A DNA stretch of 64,000 bases from Ancylobacter tetraedralis (lineage in GTDB: Bacteria; Pseudomonadota; Alphaproteobacteria; Rhizobiales; Xanthobacteraceae), in assembly GCF_014195655.1 (NCBI RefSeq), contig NZ_JACICD010000001.1, forward strand, positions 596,682 to 660,681, read 5' to 3'. The notes beneath the pieces were generated by a model, which saw only the letters and a program-made list of their open reading frames with translations, did not search any database and was not told the DNA's origin. Below are positions 1 to 8,059 of the stretch, piece by piece. The position numbers and the translations under genes are program-made. Numbering within the stretch: the stretch's first letter is position 1; each line of letters opens with the position of its first letter.

Positions 1-992
1 TCATCATCGACGGCCACACGCATTTCTGGGACGGCAGTCCGGAAAACCAGAAGAACATCCATGGCAAGCAGTTCATCGACTGCTTCTACGGCTACCACAG
101 CTCACTGAGCCCCAAGGACAAGCTGTGGACCCGCGAGCAATTCGCCAAGTACAGCGCCGACAAGATGTATCACGACCTGTTCGTCGACGGTCCCGACGAC
201 ATGGCGATCGTGCAGTCGACCTATCTCAAGGACTTCTACAAGAACGGCTTCAACACGATCGAGCGCAACCATGAGATGGCGCAGGGCCAGCCGGGTCGCT
301 TCATCGTCAACGGCGCCTACGATCCGCGCGACGGCGAGGAAGCGCTGGAGTACATCCACTTCCTGAAGGAAACCTACGACGTCAAGGGCGTGAAGCTGTA
401 CACCGCCGAGTGGAAGGGCGAGTCGCGCGGCTGGAAGCTGACCGATCCCAATTCCTATCGCTGCCTCGAGCTCTGCCAGAAGCTCGGCATCACCAATGTT
501 CACATCCACAAGGGCCCGACCATCATCCCGCTCGACAAGGATGCCTTCGACGTCCACGACGTCGACCATGTCGCGACCGACTTCCAGGGGCTCAACTTCA
601 TCATCGAGCATTGCGGCCTGCCCCGGCTCGACGATTTCTGCTGGATCGCGGTGCAGGAGACCAATGTCTATGGCGGCCTCGCCGTGGCGCTGCCCTTCAT
701 CCATTCCCGCCCGCGCTACTTCGCCGAGGTCATCAGCGAACTGCTGTTCTGGGTCGGCGAGGACAAGCTGCTGTTCGGCTCGGACTACGCCATCTGGACG
801 CCGCGCTGGCTGGTCGAGAAGTTCTGGAACTTCGAGATCCCCGAGGACATCAAGCAGGAGCATGGCGTCGACCTCACCAAGGAGGCCAAGCGCAAGATCC
901 TCGGCCTCAACGCCGCGCGGCTCTACAATATCGATGTCGAAGCGCAGAAGGTGCGCCTGAAGAACTCCCCGCTCGCCGTCGCGGCGGAGTAG
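1..992 (+). CDS. Amidohydrolase-family protein of a diiron monooxygenase cluster (5' partial)
   Basis: The frame is open from base 3 to a TAG at 990-992, so the gene starts left of the window; about 329 residues are visible. A metal-binding HTHFWD motif sits about four residues into the visible part. An IEHCG histidine follows in the middle, then FGSDYAIW, which carries the metal-ligand Asp, and a GLNAARLY ending. This is the layout of an amidohydrolase-2 TIM-barrel hydrolase. Close relatives are encoded next to propane/phenol-type diiron monooxygenases, together with the DUF59 and GroEL-like genes that follow here. The substrate cannot be read from the sequence. An internal ATG at 165 is not the start, because HTHF lies upstream of it. 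Confidence 0.85.
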   Translation, partial: IIDGHTHFWDGSPENQKNIHGKQFIDCFYGYHSSLSPKDKLWTREQFAKYSADKMYHDLFVDGPDDMAIVQSTYLKDFYKNGFNTIERNHEMAQGQPGRFIVNGAYDPRDGEEALEYIHFLKETYDVKGVKLYTAEWKGESRGWKLTDPNSYRCLELCQKLGITNVHIHKGPTIIPLDKDAFDVHDVDHVATDFQGLNFIIEHCGLPRLDDFCWIAVQETNVYGGLAVALPFIHSRPRYFAEVISELLFWVGEDKLLFGSDYAIWTPRWLVEKFWNFEIPEDIKQEHGVDLTKEAKRKILGLNAARLYNIDVEAQKVRLKNSPLAVAAE

Positions 993-997
993 GCGCG

Positions 998-1861
998 ATG
1001 GGCGCGATGGACAACACCCCGATCGGCGGCGACACGCGTGTCGCCGCCCTGTGGGACGGCCTGTCCCGCGTCATGGATCCCGAGCTCGACGAGTCCATCG
1101 TCGACCTCGGCTTCGTGACCGATGTCTCGCTCGACGCGGCCGGCCGCGTCGATGTCGGCTTCCGCCTGCCCACCTACTGGTGCTCGCCGAACTTCGCCTT
1201 CCTCATGGTCGACGACATCGCCCGGGAACTCGCACGCCTGCCCTTCGTGCGCGAGGTGCATCCGAAGCTGCACGACCACATGGCCTCGGACGAGGTCAAT
1301 CGCGGCGCGCATCTCGGCCTCTCCTTCGCCGAGACGTTCAGCGCCTTCGAGGTCTCCGGCACGCTGGAGGACCTGCGCGAGACCTTCCATCGCAAGGCCT
1401 TCCAGCGCCGGCAGGAGGCGGTGATCCTCGGGTTGCGGCGGGCCGGCTGGTCGAATGCCGCCATCGTCTCGGCCGACCTGGCCACGCTGGATCGGGTGGT
1501 GCTGGAGGACGAGGAAGCGGCGCGCCAGAAGCCGCGCTACCGCGAATTGCTGCTGGCGCGCGCGCTGGCCTCGACGCCCAGTGACCGTGCCTTCGTGACG
1601 CTGGAGGGCGCTCCCCTCACCGAGGTGACGCTCCCCGCGCATATGCGGGCGCTGCGCGCGGTGCGCATCAACATGGAAGCCAACGGCGCCCTGTGCCGCG
1701 GTCTTCTCGATGCTCGCTATGGCGAGGCGCCGGCCCCTGAAGTGCCGGCGCACGAGCCCGACCACGCGGCTCATGCCTGTGGCGGCGGCGGCAAGGCCTG
1801 CTGCGGCGGCTGCGCGCGACAGGTCTCCGCATTCCAGCCCACCGCCGCGCCGGATCTCTGA
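998..1861 (+). CDS. DUF59/MIP18-family iron-sulfur assembly-like protein with Cys-rich tail
   Basis: This 287-aa protein starts 5 nt after the amidohydrolase stop; a second in-frame ATG is at 1007. Residues about 15-100 form a DUF59 (PaaD/SufT/MIP18) domain: MDPELDESIVDLGFV, then a conserved CSPNF cysteine. The C-terminal half is a further alpha-helical region, and the tail (about residues 259-275) contains a CxnCCxxC cysteine cluster among glycines. DUF59 proteins assist Fe-S cluster assembly or transfer. Its place between the amidohydrolase and the GroEL-like gene suggests a maturation role for the monooxygenase or its reductase. That role is inferred. Confidence 0.8.
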   Translation: MGAMDNTPIGGDTRVAALWDGLSRVMDPELDESIVDLGFVTDVSLDAAGRVDVGFRLPTYWCSPNFAFLMVDDIARELARLPFVREVHPKLHDHMASDEVNRGAHLGLSFAETFSAFEVSGTLEDLRETFHRKAFQRRQEAVILGLRRAGWSNAAIVSADLATLDRVVLEDEEAARQKPRYRELLLARALASTPSDRAFVTLEGAPLTEVTLPAHMRALRAVRINMEANGALCRGLLDARYGEAPAPEVPAHEPDHAAHACGGGGKACCGGCARQVSAFQPTAAPDL

Positions 1862-2003
1862 CGCGCGGCGTCGACGAACGAGGACGAAACCCGGTCGAGC
1901 CGACGTCACGCCAAGGACCAAAGGTCACCCGACGACGACAGCGACCCACCACGTCGTCACTCAAGACGACATCACAAAACAAGACGCACTCAAGGAGGAC
2001 GCG

Positions 2004-3635
2004 ATGGCTAAGAGGATCCTGCATGACGCCGAAGCCCGGCACGCACTTTCGCGCGGGGTGAGCAAGCTGGCGGCGGCGGTCGAGGCGACGCTCGGTCCCA
2101 AGGGCATGAACGCCATGGTCGACCGGCCGATCGGCACTCCCATCGTCACCCGCGATGGCGTGACCATCGCCTCGGAAATCGAATTGCCGGATCGCTTCGA
2201 GAACATGGGCGCGCAAGTGGTGCGCGAGGTCTCGATGCAGACCAACGCGGTCGCCGGGGACGGCACCACCACGGCCATGGTGATCGCCAACGGCCTTATC
2301 CAGAACGGCGTCGCCGCGCTCGACCGGGGCGCCAAGCCGGTCGACCTGTGCCGGGGCATCGACAAGGCGGTCGAGGTGGTGGTGGAGACGCTGAAGAGCC
2401 GTGCCCGCCCGGTGACGGACCGCAAGATGCTGGAAGCGGTGGCCACCATCGCCGCCACCAATGCCCATCTCGGCAGCCTGGTCGCGGAGGCACTCGACAC
2501 GGTCGGCCTCGACGGCATCATTTCCTCCGAATACGGCCTCACCATCAACACCACGCTCGATGTCGTCGAGGGCATGTCGTTCGATCGCGGCTACATCTCC
2601 CACCACATGGTGACGGATGTGGAGAAGATGGAAGTGGTGCTCGACGAGCCCTACATCCTGCTCACCGACCTCAAGGTCCGCGCGCCGCAGGAAATTGCCG
2701 GCCTGCGCGCGGCGGTGGCGAAGACCGGCCGCACGCTGGTCATCGTCGCCGAGGAGATCGCGCCCGACGTCGTCGTCACCCTGCTCGGCGAGGGCAATCG
2801 CGGCCGGGTGCTGGTGGTCAACCCGCCCGATTACGGCCATTGGCGCAAGGCGATGATGGACGACCTCGCCATCATCACCGGCGGCCGGGTCATCGCCCGC
2901 GATCTCGGCGGGCGGCTGGAAGACGTGACGCTGGAGGATCTCGGCACCGCCCGTCAGGTGCGCGCCAGCGCCCGCGAGACCGTCATCGTGCGTGGCGGCG
3001 GCGATCCGGACGCCATCGCCGCGCGGCGCGCCCAGGTGCAGCGCCAGCACGAGCTGGCCCCGCCCAATATCGAGCAGGACAAGCTGAAGGAGCGGCTCGC
3101 CAAACTGTCGGGCGGCACCGCCATCATCTATGCCGGCGGCGTCACCCCGGTGGAGCAGAAGCGCACCATCCAGCTGATCGACGACGCGCTCAACGCCACC
3201 CGCGCGGCGGCGGAAGAGGGCATCGTCGCCGGCGGCGGCACCGCGCTTCTGCAATGCGCGCCTGTCGTGGCGGCCAAGCTCGGCAATCTCAACGGCGATG
3301 TCGGCGAGGGCATCCGGCTGGTGCGCGAGACGCTGTCACGCCCGGCAGCCTTCATCGCCCGCAATGCCGGCTACGATCCCGATTCCATCGTCGGCCAATT
3401 GGTCAACGCGGCGGAGGGCGTCGGCTTCGATGCGGCGTCGGGCGAGATGACGGACATGATCTCGGCCGGCATCGTCGATCCCGTGCGCGTCACCTATACG
3501 GCGCTGCGCAACGCCGCCTCGGTCGCCACGCTGGTGCTGACCACCACCACGCTGGTGGCGGACATTCCCGATTATGTCGATCCCACCGCCGGTCCCGCCC
3601 TTGGCGGCGGCGCGGAAAAGCTGGGTCGGGCATGA
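2004..3635 (+). CDS. GroEL-like chaperonin dedicated to a diiron monooxygenase (MimG-like)
   Basis: This 543-aa protein is the normal length of a 60-kDa chaperonin. It carries ATLGPKG and the GDGTTTA ATPase motif, and ends in a short GGGAEKLGRA tail rather than the GGM repeats of housekeeping GroEL. The start at 2004 is chosen for a strong AAGGAGG Shine-Dalgarno and the MAKRI beginning; a longer open frame upstream is not coding-like. No groES lies beside it. In mycobacterial mim/prm clusters a chaperonin-like gene in this position is needed to fold the oxygenase large subunit. The same client is inferred here. Confidence 0.92.
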   Translation: MAKRILHDAEARHALSRGVSKLAAAVEATLGPKGMNAMVDRPIGTPIVTRDGVTIASEIELPDRFENMGAQVVREVSMQTNAVAGDGTTTAMVIANGLIQNGVAALDRGAKPVDLCRGIDKAVEVVVETLKSRARPVTDRKMLEAVATIAATNAHLGSLVAEALDTVGLDGIISSEYGLTINTTLDVVEGMSFDRGYISHHMVTDVEKMEVVLDEPYILLTDLKVRAPQEIAGLRAAVAKTGRTLVIVAEEIAPDVVVTLLGEGNRGRVLVVNPPDYGHWRKAMMDDLAIITGGRVIARDLGGRLEDVTLEDLGTARQVRASARETVIVRGGGDPDAIAARRAQVQRQHELAPPNIEQDKLKERLAKLSGGTAIIYAGGVTPVEQKRTIQLIDDALNATRAAAEEGIVAGGGTALLQCAPVVAAKLGNLNGDVGEGIRLVRETLSRPAAFIARNAGYDPDSIVGQLVNAAEGVGFDAASGEMTDMISAGIVDPVRVTYTALRNAASVATLVLTTTTLVADIPDYVDPTAGPALGGGAEKLGRA

Positions 3636-3970
3636 TCATGTCGCCCCGCCGGCGGGCCTTGTCCGGCCGACGGGGCGCTCCGCTCGCCGCGAACGCAGCG
3701 CCGCGCCCCGACACGGACGCCCGCCCGCTTTCGCAGCGGACGGGCGGCCCGGCGCCATCGCCGCCGCACCCTGGCATCGATGTCGGCCGGGTGCTCGAAA
3801 CCGTCACGCGCCTGTGGCGCGCCCTTGCCGAAGCCATTGCGTCGGCGTGTCGCGCCGGAACCTGGCGGGTGTTCCACCACGCGCCGCCTGGCGCCGGCGG
3901 GGTCGATGGCCGGCCCCGGCGACATTCGCGGAACGGGTCGGATCCGCATTTCTCCCGCCTTGACAAGTGA
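3632..3970 (+). CDS. Possible small ORF overlapping the chaperonin stop
   Basis: An ATG at 3632 overlaps the chaperonin TGA in an ATGA arrangement and opens a 112-codon frame. The product is rich in Arg, Pro and Ala, with one plausible amphipathic helix in the middle (VGRVLETVTRLWRALAEA). It has no recognisable domain. High-GC DNA makes such frames by chance, so this may be untranslated spacer. The start-stop overlap is the only positive argument. Confidence 0.2.
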   Translation: MIMSPRRRALSGRRGAPLAANAAPRPDTDARPLSQRTGGPAPSPPHPGIDVGRVLETVTRLWRALAEAIASACRAGTWRVFHHAPPGAGGVDGRPRRHSRNGSDPHFSRLDK

Positions 3971-4071
3971 CGACAGTTTGAAACCGTGCTAAGCAATTAG
4001 TCTAACTCGAGTGGCTCTGATCAACTCGGGAAGCCAGACGCTCTGGAACAATATAATAAAGGGAGAGAGCA

Positions 4072-4581
4072 GTGGTTTACGTCATATCCAAACAGGACGG
4101 TCCTCGAAAAGAGGATGTCGTTGCCAAGAAAGTTATTCGCGACAACTGGAAAACGATCGATCGTCTTGCCAATCAACTGTCCGGCGGGCACTGGAACGAC
4201 ATCAAACGCTCCCGCAATGCGCCGGTGAAGACGCCGGAGGAGCAGCGCAGAAGCCTGCTCGGCTATGCGCCCACCGGGCGGCATGACGAGCCGCGCCCTT
4301 ATGTGCGCATCAGCGCCAATAACCGCGTGGTGATCGTCGACGAGGAGACCAGCCGCCAGATTCTGTTCGTGGGCGAGTTGCGCATGGGGGCCGAGGGCCA
4401 GCAACTGCGGCTGGCGACCCGCGCCAATGGTTTCTTCGATCCGCTGTCCGACGAGGTGCAGGCCGATCTTGCCGACCTGGAAGGCGCCCTCATCGCGGAC
4501 GAGGACGGGGAGGAGCGTCTCAAGCGGCTGCTTGCCGAGCGCCTCGGCTTTGCTTCCTCGCCGCCCACCGCCACCGCCTGA
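4072..4581 (+). CDS. Unknown 169-aa protein in the monooxygenase cluster
   Basis: The gene starts with GTG at 4072, preceded by AAAGGGAGAGAG as ribosome site. The product is soluble and charged, with no signal peptide or membrane segment. The N-terminal part (about 1-60) is Lys/Arg-rich with a WKTIDRLANQL helix. The middle (about 70-115) looks like beta strands (YVRISANNRVVIVDEET). The end (about 125-165) is an acidic helix. I do not recognise the family. It sits between the chaperonin and the sigma-54 activator on the same strand, so a part in the same pathway is likely but unproven. A TTGACA at 3960 could belong to its own promoter. Confidence 0.7.
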   Translation: MVYVISKQDGPRKEDVVAKKVIRDNWKTIDRLANQLSGGHWNDIKRSRNAPVKTPEEQRRSLLGYAPTGRHDEPRPYVRISANNRVVIVDEETSRQILFVGELRMGAEGQQLRLATRANGFFDPLSDEVQADLADLEGALIADEDGEERLKRLLAERLGFASSPPTATA

Positions 4582-4657
4582 ACGCGCCTCGGCGCGCTCG
4601 CCGCTCCACGCGGCCGGCGCCGGATGCGCGCGGCGGGGAAGGGGCGATAGTTCTGGC

Positions 4658-6751
4658 ATGCGCACGGACGTGTCCATGATCAAGCCTGCCTATCCGCGCG
4701 GACCCCTCGTCTCCCTTCGCCCCGCTGAGGCGGCGAAGCGGGAGGCCCCGGTCGATCCCTCGACCGCGCCTCCTTATGACGAGGCGGCCACCGCCAAGGC
4801 CTGGGAACGTTTCGTCACCTCGCGCGAGGCGTCGACAGCGGGCCTGCCGGTGCGCGGCGTCATCCAGCGCTCATGGGAGCGCAGCGTCCGGCTTGGGGTC
4901 GATGCGCACGGGCGGGGCAGCGACGTCATCCTCTCCCCGGAGGAACTCGGGCGGGTCCGCAAGGGCAAGGCCGACCTTCTCTCCATCGCCGGCGTGACCT
5001 TCGCGCGGGTCGCCGAGCTGCTGGCCGATACCTCCACCATGGTGGTCATCACCGATGACGAGGGAACGATCATCGAGGCCGGCGGCGACCCCCGCACCAT
5101 GGATGATGCGCACGACATCCGCCTGGAGATCGGGGCGAAGTGGTGTGAGGGATCGGCGGGAACCAACGGCATCGGTACCGCGCTCAGTTCCGGCGCCCCG
5201 GTCTATGTGCGTGCCGCCGAGCATTTCTGCGAAGGGGTGAAGGCCTGGACCTGCATTGGCACGCCGATCCGCAGCCCGCTCGATGGCAGCATCATCGGCG
5301 TCATCGACTTCTCCGGCCCGCGCGACATCTTCCAGCGCCACAATGTGGCGCTCGGCATGATGGCGGCCAGCCATATCGAACTGGGCCTCGCCGATCGCAT
5401 GCGCATCGAGCGCATGCGGCTCTTGGAATTGTGCCTCAGCCGGATGCGTGGCGGGGGCGAGCGGGGCGACGGCTTCGTGCTGCTGGATCGCTTCGGCCGC
5501 GTGATCCATCACAGCGAGGGCGCGCCCGCCCGCTGGCGGGAGCGCAACCCTGGTGTCGACCTGAAGATCGGCGCGCGGCTGGTCGATTTCGACGATGCCA
5601 GCTGGCTGGACGGCCTTGGCAAGCCCGGCGCCGGCGGGTTCGAGATGGAGGGGTTCGAGCGCCTCGTCTGCGATGGCGCCTTTTCCGGCGCGATGGTCGT
5701 GCTCGGCCCCAATGTGCGGGCGCGGCGCGCGGCTCCCGCGGCACCGTCGATCCGCCCGGCGCCGGGCGAGGCGCTGCTGGCGGCGCGCGCGGCGATCATC
5801 GGCGAGAGCGAGGCGCTGATCGAGGCGATCGAGCGTACCGAGCGCGCCGCCCACGGCAAGTCAGCCATCCTGCTGGAGGGCGAGACGGGTGTCGGCAAGG
5901 AGTTGTTCGCCCGCCTCATCCACGCCGCCAGCCAGGAGAGCGGCAAGGAGCCCTTCGTCGCCTTCAATTGCGGGGCGGTGTCGAAGGAACTGCTCGGCGC
6001 GGAGCTGTTCGGCCATGCCCCGGGCTCGTTCACCGGTGCCACCCGCGAGGGCCGCGCCGGTCGCTTCGAGGTCGCCGATGGCGGCGTGCTCAGCCTCGAC
6101 GAGATCGGCGAGATGCCGCTCGATCTCCAGCCTTATCTGCTGCGCGTGCTGGAGGAAAAGGCGGTCTATCGCATTGGCGAAAGCAAGCCGCGCCCGTTCA
6201 ATGTGCGGCTCGTGGCCTCGACCAACCGCAACCTGCGCCATGAGGCGGCCGAGGGGCGCTTCCGCAAGGACCTGTATTTCCGCATCGGCGCGGTCAAGAT
6301 CATCATCCCGCCGCTGCGCGCGCGACAGGGCGACGTGGCCCGGCTGGTCGAGCATTTCAGCCGCGAGATCGCCAATGGCTACGACATGGAGCCGCTGGTG
6401 TTCGAGCCCGCGGTGCTGGATCTGCTGGAGCGCTATGGCTGGCCCGGCAATGTGCGCGAGCTGCGCAATCTGGTGGAGAGCATGGTGCTGATGGCGCGTT
6501 CGCGCATCGTCGGGCTGGACGATTTCCCCGAGGATTTCGCCGCCGAATTGCACGAGCTGGAGGCCGAGCTGGCGCCGGGCACGAGCGTGGCCGCCAGCGA
6601 GCCGGTGCAGCGCATCGATGCTACCGAGCGCCAGCTCATCGAGAAAGCGATGGCGGCGACCGGCGGCAACACGTCCCTTGCGGCCGACCGCCTCGGCATC
6701 GCCCGCAGCACGCTTTATCGCAAACTGCACCAGTACAGGACGGGTCGCTAG
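4658..6751 (+). CDS. Sigma-54-dependent transcriptional activator, AcoR/MimR type
   Basis: This 697-aa activator has an N-terminal sensor half with a GAF-like domain (about 95-235), an AAA+ domain and a C-terminal Fis-type helix-turn-helix. Visible motifs are Walker A GETGVGKE near residue 408, a sigma-54 contact loop reading GSFTGA near 455 (most relatives have GAFTGA), Walker B LSLDEIGE near 481, and GNTSLAADRLGIARSTLYRKL-like helices at 669-690. ATG 4658 is preferred because a G-rich ribosome site precedes it; ATG 4676 is possible. It probably senses a substrate or product of the monooxygenase and opens a sigma-54 promoter left of the window. Confidence 0.9.
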   Translation: MRTDVSMIKPAYPRGPLVSLRPAEAAKREAPVDPSTAPPYDEAATAKAWERFVTSREASTAGLPVRGVIQRSWERSVRLGVDAHGRGSDVILSPEELGRVRKGKADLLSIAGVTFARVAELLADTSTMVVITDDEGTIIEAGGDPRTMDDAHDIRLEIGAKWCEGSAGTNGIGTALSSGAPVYVRAAEHFCEGVKAWTCIGTPIRSPLDGSIIGVIDFSGPRDIFQRHNVALGMMAASHIELGLADRMRIERMRLLELCLSRMRGGGERGDGFVLLDRFGRVIHHSEGAPARWRERNPGVDLKIGARLVDFDDASWLDGLGKPGAGGFEMEGFERLVCDGAFSGAMVVLGPNVRARRAAPAAPSIRPAPGEALLAARAAIIGESEALIEAIERTERAAHGKSAILLEGETGVGKELFARLIHAASQESGKEPFVAFNCGAVSKELLGAELFGHAPGSFTGATREGRAGRFEVADGGVLSLDEIGEMPLDLQPYLLRVLEEKAVYRIGESKPRPFNVRLVASTNRNLRHEAAEGRFRKDLYFRIGAVKIIIPPLRARQGDVARLVEHFSREIANGYDMEPLVFEPAVLDLLERYGWPGNVRELRNLVESMVLMARSRIVGLDDFPEDFAAELHELEAELAPGTSVAASEPVQRIDATERQLIEKAMAATGGNTSLAADRLGIARSTLYRKLHQYRTGR

Positions 6752-6871
6752 GGCGTTTCCGAGCGACGTGGATGCCGGTTCGCATGACGGAAACGCGTCG
6801 AGGCAAAGGCTTCAGGTCCCGCGGCGCCCACGGTGCCACGGGATCCCCAACGGCGGAAGGCGAGATGTCTC

Positions 6872-7342
6872 ATGACCGAGCCACCCCATTTCGAGCGCGC
6901 CTCCAGCCGCTCGACTGCGCTCGCCTCGGCGGTCCTCGATCGGGCCGATCGCGATGTCGCCTTCATCATCCGCATCACCGGCGAGAGCCTCGACCTGCTC
7001 TCACGCCACTTCCAGTCCTTCATCGAGGAGGAGTTGCAGCGCCACGGCGTGCTCTATGGCGATCACCCGCTGCTGCGCCTGTTCGTGGAGTCGCACAGCC
7101 GGGAACTGACCGATTTCGTGGTCAACGGCATCGCCCTGCAGCACCAACTGGGGCTGCAGACTTTCGAGCGCTCGCGCGGCGACGCGATGCGACTGCTGCG
7201 GGCCGACCTGTGGGACACGCTGCACGGCTATGTCGACACCGCCGAGCAGCATTTCGTCTCCAGTCTCGGCGGATTGCGCGACATCCTTGCCCAGATCGAT
7301 GCCGACCGCAAAATGCTGGGAGGGGGCGATGACGAGACCTGA
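6872..7342 (+). CDS. Unknown 156-aa all-helical protein
   Basis: ATG 6872 follows a GGAAGGCGAG ribosome site, 120 nt after the activator gene. The protein is predicted helical throughout, with no signal peptide and no membrane span: a helix with RITGESLDLLSRHFQSFIEEEL, a central LTDFVVNGIALQHQLGLQTFERSR and a C-terminal helical end. The periodicity recalls phasin-like or four-helix-bundle proteins, but no motif supports a name. It could be a last member of the monooxygenase cluster or the first of the small-gene group that follows. Confidence 0.6.
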   Translation: MTEPPHFERASSRSTALASAVLDRADRDVAFIIRITGESLDLLSRHFQSFIEEELQRHGVLYGDHPLLRLFVESHSRELTDFVVNGIALQHQLGLQTFERSRGDAMRLLRADLWDTLHGYVDTAEQHFVSSLGGLRDILAQIDADRKMLGGGDDET

Positions 7343-7433
7343 TTCAGTGGAGGCGCCCACGTTCGGCCGGATGCATCGCCGCCAGCAGGCTGCCGGGGTT
7401 CTCCCGCAGCCTTTGATGCGCCGCGCCCATCAA

Positions 7434-7613
7434 CTACGTGCGCAGCGGTTCGGCCAGTTGCTTCAGCGCGGCCTCGGCAGCGGCGATGTCGGCCGGGGTG
7501 CCGCTCTCGCCGGCCCGGCGCAGCGCGTTCGTGCAGGCATGGGCGGGCCCGAGCGCATCCAGGGCCACCGCGGCGAGCGCGCCGAACAGCGGTTTGCCGA
7601 TGAGATCGAACAT
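7434..7613 (-). CDS. Small 59-aa hypothetical protein
   Basis: Read on the minus strand from ATG 7613 to TAG 7434. The start has an AAGGA ribosome site 8 nt upstream. The sequence begins MFDLIGKPLFGALAAVALDA and continues with a Thr-Pro-Ala-Asp-Ile turn and a C-terminal Ala-rich helix. Third-position G/C use looks coding, and no better frame exists opposite it. The gene sits alone between plus-strand genes. Function unknown; a small membrane-associated helix pair is possible. Confidence 0.5.
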   Translation of the reverse strand: MFDLIGKPLFGALAAVALDALGPAHACTNALRRAGESGTPADIAAAEAALKQLAEPLRT

Positions 7614-7714
7614 GGGCCCGTCCTTGCCGCCTGCAACGGCGCCAGTATCCGCCGCCGCGCCGGCCCGCGTCCAGCCCGGCCGCGTTGTCTTAACCGCCGT
7701 CGCGAGGTGAGGTC

Positions 7715-8011
7715 ATGAATACGGAGGCGGATCTGGGTGCCCTGCTCATGCAGCGGCTGGCGATCGTGCAGGAGATTGCCGGGCTCAATGCCCGCCAGCT
7801 GAAATGCCAGCAGGAAATCGGCGGCGTGGAGCTGGAAGGCGAGCGCTGCGAGCGGGATGTCGCGGAGGGCGTGCCGGGCGCCCCGGCCCGGCTGGAGGCG
7901 CTGCGCGTCCAGCTCGCGCAGGCGGTGGCCCGCTTCGCCGCGGCCCGGGAGGAACTGACGGCCAGCGAGGATCGCCTCGACGCGGTCGATCGCCAGCTGG
8001 CCGGCCGATGA
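7715..8011 (+). CDS. Small helical (coiled-coil-like) protein
   Basis: This 98-aa protein has heptad-like Leu/Ala/Val spacing throughout (for example LARLEALRVQLAQAVARF-type stretches at about 55-75), so a coiled coil or helical hairpin is likely. It has one Cys pair at about 31 and 45. No signal peptide or membrane segment is visible. It lies 48 nt upstream of the WD40-like gene on the same strand, and the two may form an operon with the 72-aa gene behind it. Function unknown. Confidence 0.5.
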   Translation: MNTEADLGALLMQRLAIVQEIAGLNARQLKCQQEIGGVELEGERCERDVAEGVPGAPARLEALRVQLAQAVARFAAAREELTASEDRLDAVDRQLAGR

Positions 8012-8059
8012 GCGGGCCGGCGGACGATAAAACCATGAAGACGGGCAGGAGAGGGAAAC

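Noticed and set aside
3960-3991. A TTGACA with a possible -10 before the 169-aa gene
   Set aside because: The -10 candidates at proper spacing are poor, so it is only mentioned in the gene entry and not listed as a promoter.
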